Source: Sipunculus nudus (lineage: Eukaryota > Annelida > Sipuncula > Golfingiida > Sipunculidae). From it: a stretch of DNA of 64,000 nucleotides. A program made the translations under genes and the position numbers. Below the pieces are notes generated by a model. It saw only the letters and a program-made list of their open reading frames with translations, had not been told where the DNA came from and searched no databases. Shown in pieces: positions 13,017 to 23,965 of this stretch. Location: assembly GCA_026874595.1 (NCBI GenBank), contig CM049318.1, forward strand, positions 2,601,741-2,665,740, written 5' to 3'. Every line of letters starts with the position of its first letter. Position 1 is the stretch's first letter.

Positions 13017-15606
13017 AACAGGGCCTACTGGCCTAATGCGAACCTGTGCATATGGATATACACCAGGTATAACGCTTCAATGCTGAACCACTACTTTTCA
13101 TGTATATGAACAATGCAAGTAAACATTTTGAACAAGAAACAATACACAAACATCACTGCTGAAATTCTGGCATGGGTGCACACAACGAAAAAATTATTGT
13201 AGGTGGCACCACCAGTCTTGTATACGACAAAGCTATTTGACGTAAAAATATGCCAAATTTCAGGCTGATATATCAAATTCCTCCGTAGAATTAAGAAGGC
13301 ACATACACTTTGCAAAAGTCATTGTAGATGGCGACACCTGTCTTGTGAACGAGAAAGCCATTAAAGACACATAGACAGGTCAGAATATCAGGCCAATACA
13401 TCAAACTTACCTTAAGTCTGATGCACGGGGCTGACCAGGCTTAGGTGAGAAAGGCTGTTGCCCTGAGTGTACTGTGACAAATTACTGGCTCAGGCTACTG
13501 CACTGAGTGAACTCTTGACCTGCACCTGGCTAGACTGAGTGAACTTTTGACCTGTACCTGGCCGCACTGAGTGAACTCTTGACCTGTTGCATAATCTGAC
13601 ACAGTTGGCAGTCTGCCAAAGCTAAAAATAAATCCAGGCTGACCTTTTGCCTATTGCCAAATCTGAAATAGTAGCCACACAACTGCATAAGCTCACAGAT
13701 TGGCTCCATATGCAGCCCTGAAGGGCATGACACCCATGAGGTGATCACATGATACTCATGAGGTGATCACATGCTACCCATGAGATGATCACATGCTGCC
13801 CATGAGGTGATCACATGCCTTGTGCTTGGCTGCACTGATTGAACTCTTGACCTATATTTGGCTGCACTGAATGAACTCTTGATCTGTTGCCAAATCTGAA
13901 ACAGTTGGCAGTTTCTCAATCTATTCAAGAAACATACACAATCTTGGCCTGTTATGTAACTCTGCTAATATTTATCCAACACAAACCATTTGAACAAACT
14001 TTAGAGGGCTTGCCTCTGGGATCATTTCTGTTAAATATTGAACAATTTGGCTGGACCATTTACAAGAAGAAGACTTTTAAAGTTTTTTCAGCTTTTTCCC
14101 TGTAATATCTAAGTAAATGCAGATAGCAAAAATAAGCTGAATCCATCAACATTTGATATGTGACAGATAATTGCATAAATTTTGGGGAAAGTAGCTCCTG
14201 CTATTCCTGAGAAATTATGAGTTAGTGTACAGATGATATGTAAAATCATAAATCCTCATATTTATTATTTTAAAAGCTTTTAAAAAACATTCTTGTCAAT
14301 ATTTTCCATAGATAACCTGAAATCTAAATGTCTAGAGGCATGATGTAATGGATGCTGATAAACTGGTGCTAGGCTAGATGTATCTGCTTCACACAGCTAA
14401 TATATATGGTAAATTGACTCAATTCAATCTTTATAATTCAGCCAAAATTCATTCTTTGGAACCATAAAAGAATTATGATAAGAATTATTCAGGGAATTGT
14501 TTTTGCAAAATATTAAACAAACTGGCCTCAGAATCATCAGTCGAAAAACATATTGTGGGTTAATAACTAATATGGGAAAATAACAGCAAAATGGCAAAGT
14601 TCAGCTTCCCATAACTCAGCCAAAAATCATTGAACCAAAACCATTTGAACAGACTTGAATCATCAACATCTAAGGATAATTAATGTGTGAGATTTAAGAA
14701 TTTAGCCCAGTGGTTTTTGAGAAGAAGATTTTTGTAGCCACTTAGCTAACATGGGCTGTTATGGCATATGACTAAATTCAGCTTCCCATAACTCAGCCAA
14801 AAGTCACTGAACTGAGACCATTTGAACAAACTTGAATTATCAGCATCTTAGGATAATTAATATGTGAGATTTAAGAATTTGGCCCAGTGGTTTTTGAGAA
14901 GAAGATTTTTGTAGCCACTTAGCTAAAATGGGCTGTTATGGCATATGACTAAATTCACCTTCCCATAACTTAGCCAAAAGTCACTGAACTGAGACCATTT
15001 GAACAAACTTCAGAAAGCACTACCCTAGGATCATTTCTGTGCGATATTAACCAATTTGGCCATATCGTTTCAGAGAAGAAGTTATTTGTAGCTGTCAGTA
15101 TGATACTGGCACTGATGACCCCCATACAAAAAAGGCTGATGCAGGTGGCGCCACCAATACCTCAATTTCAGATATGACTCATGTGACCAACATTGGCATA
15201 AAATTTGGTGATGATAGCTCAAGCCATTTCTGAGATTGTAATTTTAGTATGCTTTTTTGGACAGATGACTAAGTTCAACTTCCTGTAACTCGGCCAAAAA
15301 TCACCGAACTTTCACCATTCAAACAAACTTGAGAGAGATTCTTCCAGGAATCATTTCTATTAAATATTGGACAATTTGGCTGAACAGATTCGGAGAAGAT
15401 TTTTAAACTTTTTAAAACTTTTTCCTTATAAAATCTAAGAAAATGCAGTTAGCCAAAAAATAAGCAAAATCCGATAGAGTTTTTTAGATGACTAATTTAA
15501 TGCATAAAATTTCGTGATGCTAAATCTTGCCGTTTTCAAGATAGTATGGGTTAACGTACAGATGACGGACGAAGCCACACCATTGCATAAGCTCACAGGT
15601 TCGCTA
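13017..15606 (-). mobile_element. Family-2 Helentron-like element, copy b (2.6 kb)
   Basis: The left palindrome is GGCCTACTGGCC (13022-13033), then GCGAACCTGTG (13038-13048). The right inverted partner is CACAGGTTCGC (15594-15604), preceded by GCATAAGCT as in copy a. The interior includes repeated units beginning 'CAGCTTCCCATAACTCAGCC' (about 14605, 14780 and 14960) and GGTGGCGCCACC (15144-15155). It is longer than copy a because more core units are present. No protein is encoded. Confidence 0.7.
13735..13818. repeat. 22-bp tandem repeat, four units
   Basis: Units of the form CATGAGGTGATCACATGCTACC repeat head to tail, each containing the palindrome TGATCA. The array lies inside family-2 copy b and is not present at the same place in copy a. 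Confidence 0.85.
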
Positions 15607-18600
15607 AAAAAATCCAACAATATCACCAGTTTGTGAAACTGATGAGACACCTAATTTTAAGCTAAAAGACATACAGAAAGAGCAAAGAATAAAAATTAAA
15701 ATGTCTGACTTTACACAACTTTATCTAATATTCAATATTCACTGATTTGCCAAGTCCTCTTTGGTACTGGGTTGAAGCAGTATACTTTGGTTATTTTAAA
15801 AGCAAAATATCATGTATACACATTGGTCAACACTCAGTAGGGTTACTTGGTTATATATTTCTTGCTTTGTATTAGAAAATGCAATAAGATTCCCAAAATA
15901 ATTTGCAAATTGCCATGCAATATTGTCAATTGGTTCATCTCTTGAGCTGCCTGGTAAAATTCAGATCTAATGTGTTATTCTTATGTTCTGGCTTGCAACT
16001 TCCCCAACTATAAACACAAAGCCTGAAATATAATACAATAAATATTAACTGAATCCAGTTGAAATCTCATTTGATTAAAATTGCACTGGATTCCTCATTA
16101 ATTAAACACACATTATACAAAAATATGACCCTTTAAACATCAAGGTGAGCACAATGACTCACAACATTTATGACAAGCTGAAGAGTTTCATTCTCTGAGT
16201 AGTTAATTGTGAGAGCATAGTTTGCAGACAAATTATTTGGGAGCTACCAGTTAGCACTGGTTTCTGTTTATGCAATTAAATGCATTACTAGCTTGACCAT
16301 TCATCCATTAATTGTCAGAGATGGCTCTCTTTGCTGATATAGTTAAATTTTAATTGTTGTAAAAGAAATCACCATGCACACAATTTGAGGTCAGTCCATG
16401 TCAATTACTGAACTTTGAGATTTGTGACAATAACATGTTTTTCAGTATAACTGTAGATCAAATTGACTGTTAGATTATTATTTTGACTACAGCTGAAACT
16501 CAAAAGATTTGCTCTGTCTTAACAACAGGCTATGACATCTGGATTATTCCTAGCCCCGTGCATATTTAATCAGACACCCTGAATGCTTAAAGAAGTTAAA
16601 TCTAGTTGGGGAAGATTTACTAACATACAAAGCTGTCACAAACTCTTTACATCTAAGATTAAATAATCCATTCACCAAACCTTTTTGGGCCCCAGGTGCT
16701 CAACTGGCCAAATAATGCACGGGGTGGTATGTCTGTGCATCGGACGCATGTAATCTGTTGTTAACACACACAGCAGTACCTCTAGCCGTGATAAACACGA
16801 CTCAGTTAGGGCCCCCCTACTGAGTCGTGACACAAGCCAAATTTAGAACCACCCTGCAAGTCCCTGCCACGCTTTATAACCGAATCTCCGCATACAGTCA
16901 GCAGGCAGAAATCTCCCATACATGCAGAACAATATACAAATATGTTGGGTTATAATGTTATATTTCACACACATGGTAGGTGTAGTTGGAGAGATAAAAA
17001 ACTTATTAAAAGGTCTAGTGGGTTTATTTGAAGTGACACAATACTTGTAAGCAATGAGGCATTGTCAAAAATGATGAAAATATTTGCATCCTCATGGGGC
17101 TCAGAGTTAGATGTCCAGGCATTTTGGCAAGCCAGTAATCTGGCCATAATGTCAGAGGGCCGATCTGGCACTACAGCACCTCAGGATCAGCTTCCTCATG
17201 GCTCATACAAATGCACTAGAAAATGATGAATTAGCCATTGAAAATGATGATGTATCATACCAAAACCACTTATCCTGTTGCCACAAGAGGGTTATGAAAA
17301 TGTCAGCATTCATTTTGAACTGTCGTGACTAATTTTTCAGATACAAGGTTTACTGGGACATGAACTAAATAAGATGAAAATACAGGCACGTGATGGGTAC
17401 AGCTGATTTTAAAGCAGCTAGAGAATGCTTCTTTAATTAATAAAACATCATTATTATCATACCTTCATGTTCCATTAACAGGCCACCAACTAGAGATGGA
17501 CATATCCTTTAAAAAGAATTTAATAAACAAATAACAGTTGATCCTTGAAAATTTTATGTTACAAAATGGTTAAATCTGTAGGTAGCATTATTACTGTACT
17601 AAAATACCTATATGAATGAGTCAATGGGTCTAACATTCTTTTTTGTTCTTTGGAGGGAATATAATGATTTACATTTTTATTATCTAATAAATGACAGAGT
17701 GTATTATAGGAAGGGGGGCAAAAATTATAAACCATTCTAAATTTCAGTTCATTTGGGTTCTATTTAAACTATATAGTGTCAGCTACAGGAATCTTGTATT
17801 TATTCAGGCTTCCGTTAGATTGTGTAGTTTCAGCCTTTGATACATCAAGAGTTAGATAAGAATGTGTGACCTAACTTATTCGAGCCAAAATGGTACACAT
17901 AAAGTTACAGCTGATAAGAAATGGAAAGATCTACTCTTCTTATTATTGCCATGGCAACAACTGAAACAGATCTTGGGAGTTACTTTTTTTCCGTAAATTT
18001 GCACACTAGTGTGGAGAGTCATTCTATTGATCAACAGATCCATATAGTAACCTCAGGGGTAAAACACAGCTGCTTGTTTGCGACAATGGCTGAAGTGAAA
18101 GAACGAACATGAATCAACCTATTCACCACTCAAGCCACAAGCAAGCAACGATTCTTCTGGCTGGAGGACATTGCAGTATCAAAACAAACCGCCATCCGTT
18201 ACCTGACAGCTACAACAGAAACCCTATACAGCCTCAAGACTTAACTTAGTTTGTAAAGAAAGACTTTTTTTTCATGTGTCAATAACCTCAGTTTATGGCA
18301 CAAAGGACAACAATACCTTGTGTTACACAGCAAAGATTTAAAAAGCATGCGACTAAAGAGTCCTTGATATCTCAGATCAGATTGGGACGGTTGGTCATGG
18401 GGTCATAAGTGTCAAAACAGAAATATACTGCTGCTGAAACTAGAGATCAAAGCTGGCTCTGTTCACAGTTCACTTCCTCAACCCAGTCTACTTTGGGAAC
18501 ACCTAAAACTTTTCAGACATGATACCCTCATTCAATAAATTTTAATATGAAGCTTAAATATAACATTTTTTTAAAGAATGGTGTGTCTTAAAACTAAATT

Positions 18601-18640
18601 TGATTCTTGTTTGACATATTAATACATTTTTTTATAACTA
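15607..18640. other. No gene recognised; one strong hairpin inside
   Basis: AT-rich sequence. A more GC-rich patch at about 16680-16900 carries a perfect 11-bp inverted repeat, listed separately. I see no convincing exon. Confidence 0.4.
16796..16829. other. Strong hairpin with 11-bp perfect stem
   Basis: The arms CACGACTCAGT (16796-16806) and ACTGAGTCGTG (16819-16829) pair perfectly around the loop TAGGGCCCCCCT. Part of that loop (TAGGG/CCCCT) could extend the pairing. It lies in the GC-richest patch of the surrounding 3 kb. It could be a transposon end, a structured RNA or a regulatory palindrome, and nothing nearby decides between these. Confidence 0.8.
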
Positions 18641-18648
18641 GAATACGG

Positions 18649-18667
18649 GTAGTCGACAAGCGACTAC
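18649..18667. other. Hairpin GTAGTCG/CGACTAC at the edge of the 280-bp array
   Basis: A 7-bp perfect stem closes a 5-nt loop (ACAAG). It sits about 90 bp before the first long tandem unit, as the palindromes of families 1-4 sit beside their repeats. I could not find a matching inverted end near 20.05 kb, so membership in the same class is unproven. Confidence 0.6.
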
Positions 18668-18754
18668 ATGTATCCACCAAAATCTGAGTAGGAGGGGTTA
18701 AGTGAGGCATGGATTGAGTGGAAAGGGGGAATAGAGTTACATGTGTTACATATT

Positions 18755-19900
18755 AGAATGGATGTCTGCCACGTAAACATGATTATAGGTGGTGCCAGCT
18801 GTTATTTGAATGAGAAACTATTCAAGATGTATACACATGCAAAATTTCAGGTTAAAAAGTCAAACCACTGCAAAGATATGAGTGATTTTATCCCACAGCA
18901 GACAAACAGATGGACGCTGTGCAAAATGGCTGTGGGTAGCGCCACCATTTTTGTGTATGTTATATAGCTATCCAAGGGCTACATTTGTATAAAATTTTTT
19001 TCCTGATTGGTAAAACGAGTCCGGAGATATAAGCATTAATGTCTGCAGCGTGAATGTGAATGTAGGTGGCGCCATCTGTCATAAAATAAAAAAGCTTTCC
19101 AGGATGTATACGCATGCCGAATTACAGGTAATTTGGTCAAACCACTGCAGAGATATGAGTGGTTTTAACCCAAGGCAGACAAACAGATGGACGCTGTGCA
19201 AAAATGGCTGCAGGTGGCGCCACCATTTTTGTGTATGTTATAAAGCTATCCAAGGGCTACATTTCTGTAAATTTTTTTTCCTGATTGGTCGAACAAGTCC
19301 AGAGATTTTAGCATTGATGTCTACAGCGTGAACATGAATATAGGTGGCACCACCTGTCATAAAATCAAGAAAGCTATGCGGGATGTATATGCATGCTGAA
19401 TTTCAGGTAATTTGGTCAAACCACTGCAGAGATATGAGCGAATTTAACCCAAGACAGACAAACTGATGGACGCTGTGCAAATATGGCTACAGGTGGCGCA
19501 ACCATTTTTGTGTATGTTATAAAGCTATCCAAGGGCTACATTTCTGTAAAATAAATTTTCCTGATTGGTCGAACGGTTCCTGAGATATGAGCTTGGATGT
19601 CTGCAGCGTGAACGTGAATGTAGGTGGCGCCACCTGTCATATAATCAAGAAAGCTATCTAGGATGTATACGCATGCCCAATTTCAGGTGAATTAGTCAAA
19701 CCACTGCAGAGATATGAGTGATTTTAACCCAAGGCAGATTAATAGATGGACACTGTGCAAAAATGGCTGCAGGTGGCGCCACCATTTTTTGTGTATGTTA
19801 TAAAGCTATTCAAGGGCTACATTTGTACAAAAATTTTTTCCTGATCGGTCAAACAGTTCCCGAGATATGTGGGTTTATGTGTGGAAACAGACGCACAAAT
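18755..19900. repeat. About 280-bp tandem units, four copies
   Basis: Four head-to-tail units begin near 18775, 19046, 19327 and 19605, with spacing of about 271-281 bp. Each has two GGTGGCGCCACC-like palindromes, a conserved 'GGATGTATACGCATGC' stretch and 'CCACTGCAGAGATATGAG'. The sequence ends in a GAACGCAGCGG-rich flank at about 20020. It encodes no recognisable protein, although short frames recur in register with the units. Confidence 0.85.
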
Positions 19901-20164
19901 GGACGCTGGGCAGAGAGGAAAGGTCAGAGGTCAAGGCCAATTGGTTAGGCACCAGTTCACATGTGACCTGATAATTTTAATGTAAGTTTTGGAAAAATCG
20001 GTCCAGTAGTCTGAGGAAACGAACGCAGCGGCAGCAGAACCCAGTAAATAAAATAGTATCCGCAAAACTGCATGATTATGTACAAAATTGATTTATTTAT
20101 GTGGAAAATCAACTTTTGCTACTGAACCCTGAAATTCAATGAGGACTGAAGAGTCTCACAGTCT

Positions 20165-20636
20165 GTCCTGTGGCAAATTCATAGCCTAAATATCTGAAAT
20201 ACGAGGCAAATACATAGCTTAAATATCTGAAATACAAGGCAAATTCATAGCCTACATATCTGAAATACAAGGCAAATTCATAGCCTACATATCTGAAATA
20301 CAAGGCAAATTCATAGCCTACATATCTGAAATACAAGGCAAATTCATAGCCTACATATCTGAAATACAAGGCAAATTCATAGCCATAAAAGTCTGAAATA
20401 CAAGGCAAATTCATAGCCTAAATATCTGAAATACAAGGCAAATTCATAGCCTAAATATCTGAAATGCAAGTCATATTCATAGCCTAAATATCTGAAATAC
20501 AAGTCATATTCACAGCCTAAATATCTGAAATACAAGGCAAATTCATAGCCTAAATATCTGAAATACAAGGCTAATTCATAGCCTAAATATCTGAAATACA
20601 AGGCAAATTCATAGCCTAAATATCTGAAATATACAA
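20165..20636. repeat. 33-bp minisatellite array, about 14 units
   Basis: The unit contains ATAGCCTAAATATCTGAAAT and repeats with a period of 33. The period is a multiple of three, so minus-strand frames stay open and translate as an 11-residue repeat. This explains the apparent ORFs there. There is no sign of a real gene. Confidence 0.95.
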
Positions 20637-20863
20637 GGGCCCTTCCTATATTTGTTGCAACCTAATTTTTATATTAAGATTTAAGTACACCACTGTCTCA
20701 TTATAATATAAATACCAGGTAATAATATATTTAATTTATATAGCACTAATTCAACAAAATTGTTATCAAAAGCACTTTACAAGACACAAAGCACAGTCTT
20801 ACTAAAACATAAAATGTAGATTCCTTAAGTAAAGCAAAGATTCCTAACAGATAACCCTAATTT

Positions 20864-21793
20864 CTAAGAACTACCAAAGGCTAATATAAAAAGGTAAGTT
20901 TTAAGATTTCTTTTAAAAGAAGCTAAAGATGGTGTCGCTCTGATTGAGTGTGGAAGTTCATTCAACAACCTTGGTGCCACAGCTGAGAAAGCTCTTGAAC
21001 AACACATCTCACTTCGTGCTTTAGGGATCACTAAAAGCTCTTGGTCAGATGACCTGAGCTGCCTGACTGGAACACAAAAAGTTAACAGGTTCCTAATGTA
21101 AATAGGCGATTGACCATTTATGGCTTTGTATACTAATAATAAAATTTTAAAATCAATGCGCTGTCGCACCGGGAGCCAATGGAGTTCTTTAAGTATTGGT
21201 GTGATGTGGTCGCACTTCTTGGCACCAGTTACAAGCCTAGCAGCTGCATTCTGCACTCTCTGTAGCCGGTCCAGTAATTTGCTAGGAAGACCACATAGCA
21301 AAGAGTGGGAACAGTCAATCCTTGAACTGATGATTGCATGAATTAATGTTACTAGTGAATCTTGAGTTAGGAAACCCTTTATCCTAGCTATATTACACAG
21401 ATGGTAAAAAGCCAAACTACAAATATTATTTACATGCTTGTCAAGGTAAAGCCCTTGGTCAAACACTACCCCCAGGTTTCTAGCACTGTTTGTTGGCACA
21501 ACTACAGAGTCAAATATGTTAAGAGTTTTCAACTGAATTTTTGACCTTTGCTGGTTTGTACCGATAATCAGAACCTCAGTTTTATCAGCATTGAGTTTAA
21601 GCAGATTCTGACACATCCAAACACCTATGTCATGCAAGCATGTTTCAATGGTAGAAATAGGAACCTTTGATTCTGGTTTAAATGATACATAAATTTGACT
21701 GTCATCAGCATAAAAATGATAATCCATTCCATGCTGTCTTACTAATTCACCAAGTGGTAATGTGTCAATTGTAAAAAACAGAGGCCCAAGCAC
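20864..21793 (-). pseudogene. Reverse transcriptase, catalytic YADD to C-terminus
   Basis: A 309-residue open segment of the retrotransposon's ORF2. It starts in the conserved G-S-V-L-G-P block, has the catalytic YADD box at residues 28-31, and continues into the thumb (for example LNADKTEVLIIG around residues 67-78). It ends with the family's C-terminal signature (SAVAPRLLNELPHSIRATPS, then LKTYLF). This half is intact as a frame but is separated from the upstream half by an in-frame TAA, so no functional enzyme is made. Similar C-terminal sequence recurs at 46.9-47.1 kb. Confidence 0.9.
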
Positions 21794-21811
21794 AGAACCT
21801 TGTGGAACACC

Positions 21812-22294
21812 TTAGGTGATCTCAGTTGGAGAAGACTTGTGACCTACTACACTAAAACACTGACTTCGATTGCACAGGTATGACCTGATCCATCGCAAGG
21901 CATCTCTAGTTATTCCAAGTCTGGTGGACAACCGTTGTAACAGGAGCTGATGATCTACTACATCAAAGGCAGCAGATAAATCCAATAGTATGAGAATGGA
22001 TACTTGTTGAGAGTCCATAGCCCAGAGGAGATCATTATATACTTTGAGCAGGCATGTTTCAGTGCTATGAAAATGTTTATATGCAGACTGTTGGTCTTTA
22101 TACAAATAGTTTTCCTTCATATATGAAGTGGTATGAATGGCAACGATTTTTTCTAACACTTTAGTAAGGAACGAAAGGTTAGATATTGGCCGATAGTGCT
22201 TTAAAATGCGTGCATCAAGACTGCTTTTCTTCAAAATAGGCGTTACAATAGCCGATTTCAAAGATGCTGGAACTTCACAATTGTAAAAAGACAT
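21812..22294 (-). pseudogene. Reverse transcriptase, fingers and first catalytic Asp
   Basis: A 160-residue open segment of the same ORF2. It shows AIVTPILKK (about residues 15-23), then HYRPISNLSFLTKVLEKI (about residues 33-50), and the palm motif with the first catalytic aspartate in LLDLSAAFDVVDH (about residues 103-115). It ends at a TAA a few codons before the GVPQGS block. The homologous sequence upstream (SFNCV) extends a few codons beyond the first Met and then runs into the inserted family-4 element, so the apparent start is artificial. Confidence 0.9.
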
Positions 22295-22309
22295 GACACA
22301 ATTGAAAGA

Positions 22310-23489
22310 CTAGATGTGTCGGAACGACATGAATGCCCCCTCCTTGGGCAAATTAGAAACATTTGTAAAATTTGGAAAATTTTTTAAGTTCAGGAGGTGT
22401 CGTATGGTCAAAAGTAGGTCAACAAGGGCAAAATGCAAACTCGATCTGTAACGGGTCATTATCAAGCAACACACCAAAAATCATGCCAGTATATGCAGGC
22501 ATTGTGAAAAAAAGTCCATACATGTGCATTTTCCATAAAAATTTTTGTCTTTCATGAAATTTTCTATGTTTAGGAGCCGTAAAACAATCAAAAGTAGGTC
22601 AACCAGGATGAAGTGCAAACTCTATCTGTAACTGTCATTATCTGCCCACACAAAAAAAATCAGGGTGGTATCTGCAGGCATTGAGGAAAAAAAGTCAGTA
22701 CATATGCATTTGTTATGAAAATTTTTATTTTTCATGAAACTTTCTATGTTCAGGAGCAGTCAAATGGTCAAAAGTAGGTCAACTGAGACAAAACAAGAAC
22801 TTGATCTGTAACTGGTCATTATCTGCCTCCACACCAAAAATCAGGCCTGTATCTGCAGGCACTGCGAAAAAAAGTCCATACATGTGCACCTTTTTATGAA
22901 ATTTTCTATGTTAGAGCACCGTCAAACAGTCAAAAGTAGGTCAACCGGGACGAAATGCAAACTCCATCTGTAACTGGTCAATATCTGTCCACACACCAAA
23001 AATCAGGCCAATATCTGCAGGCACTGCGAAAAAAAGTCCGTACATGTGTATTTGTCATGAAATTTCATATTTTTCATGAAATTTTCTATGTTCAGGAGCC
23101 GTAAAACAGTCAAAAGTAGGTCAACCAGGATGAAACGCGAACTCGATCTGTAACAGGTCTATATCTGCTCACACACCAAAAATCAGGCCAATATCTGCAG
23201 GCATTGCGAAAAAAAGTCTGTACATGTGTATCTGTCATGAATATTTCTATTTTTCATGAAATTTTCTAAGTTTAGGAGCCGTAAAACGGTCAAAAGTAGG
23301 TCAACCGTGAGGAAACGTGAACTCAATCTGTAACTGGTCTATATCTGGCCACACACCAAAAATCAGGCCAATATCTGCAGGCATTGCGAAAAAAAGTCCG
23401 TACAACTGTTTGATTTCGGAATGACGGAAGGACGGAATGACGGACATGGGTAAAACTATATGCCCCGGCCACTTTGTGGCGGGGGCATA
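22310..23489 (-). mobile_element. Family-4 Helentron-like element inside the retrotransposon
   Basis: The left end carries the hairpin TGTCGGAACGACA (22317-22329), preceded by CTAG, and then ATGCCCCCTCC. The right end has the inverted partner GGCGGGGGCAT (about 23478-23488). It also has a second hairpin, CCACTTTGTGG within a longer near-perfect stem (about 23460-23487), and a GACGGAATGACGGAC microsatellite-like stretch. In between are five to six units of about 165-240 bp sharing 'CAAAAGTAGGTCAAC' and 'CAATATCTGCAGGCATTGCG'. The reading frame of the host retrotransposon resumes on both sides, so the boundaries are well fixed. It encodes no protein. Confidence 0.8.
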
Positions 23490-23965
23490 AAAATTGGAAT
23501 AAAAACATCCGCACATTGCTTAACAAGCCAGATTGGAAAAGGGTCCAGTTCACAATGCTTAGCTGATGAGCGCTGTAAGATTTGAGAGATCTCCTCTTCA
23601 GATGGGGGTATGAAAGTATCTAATGTGCAATCTGCAGTAGTGGCTTTAGCCGTTTCTACAGGGAAAGCACAGCGCTGTTCTAGCAACTTATTGTGAATTG
23701 AAGCAACTTTATTTGTAAAGAAATGGCTAAAAGCTTCAGCTGTCACTGAGGAACTTGACTACTCTGATTGTAAACGTTTGCCACGAAGGTTATTCACTAT
23801 TGAAAAAAGAGCGTTTGAGTCATCACCATATTCTGCTACCTTTCTCGTATAAAATTAGCGTTTTGCCATTGGAATTTGCTGATTTACCTCTTGTCTGTGT
23901 TTAACATACAATTCATGATGAACTGTTAATTTGGATGCTCTCATTCCACCTTGATAATAAGCTCT
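23490..23965 (-). pseudogene. Retrotransposon ORF2 linker region (broken)
   Basis: On the minus strand this translates as the region between endonuclease and reverse transcriptase, including VTAEAFSHFFTNKVASIH (around 23750-23690) and the conserved LDPFPIWLVKQCADV (around 23550-23505). Two stops interrupt it (near 23857 and 23755). A frame that seems to begin at 23746 runs past the junction and ends inside the inserted element, which adds about ten unrelated residues. Confidence 0.8.

Larger units (their letters stand above)
20703..23965 (-). mobile_element. 5'-truncated, dead CR1/Rex-like non-LTR retrotransposon
   Basis: On the minus strand, sequence from about 23965 encodes the linker upstream of reverse transcriptase, then the reverse transcriptase domain and a C-terminal region. 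It ends in a 3' untranslated tail containing GTGCTATATAAATTAAATAT (about 20740), a motif typical of CR1/Rex-type 3' ends. The endonuclease domain is missing, as expected of 5' truncation. Two in-frame stops lie in the linker (near 23857 and 23755), one TAA lies inside the reverse transcriptase (21812-21814), and a 1.18-kb element is inserted (22310-23489). It is therefore inactive. Confidence 0.85.

Noticed and set aside
20136-20601. Minus-strand frames of 92 and 74 codons with an 11-residue repeat
   Set aside because: They are created by the 33-bp minisatellite, whose period is divisible by three.
21120-21341. Plus-strand 73-codon frame
   Set aside because: Antisense shadow of the reverse transcriptase fragment.
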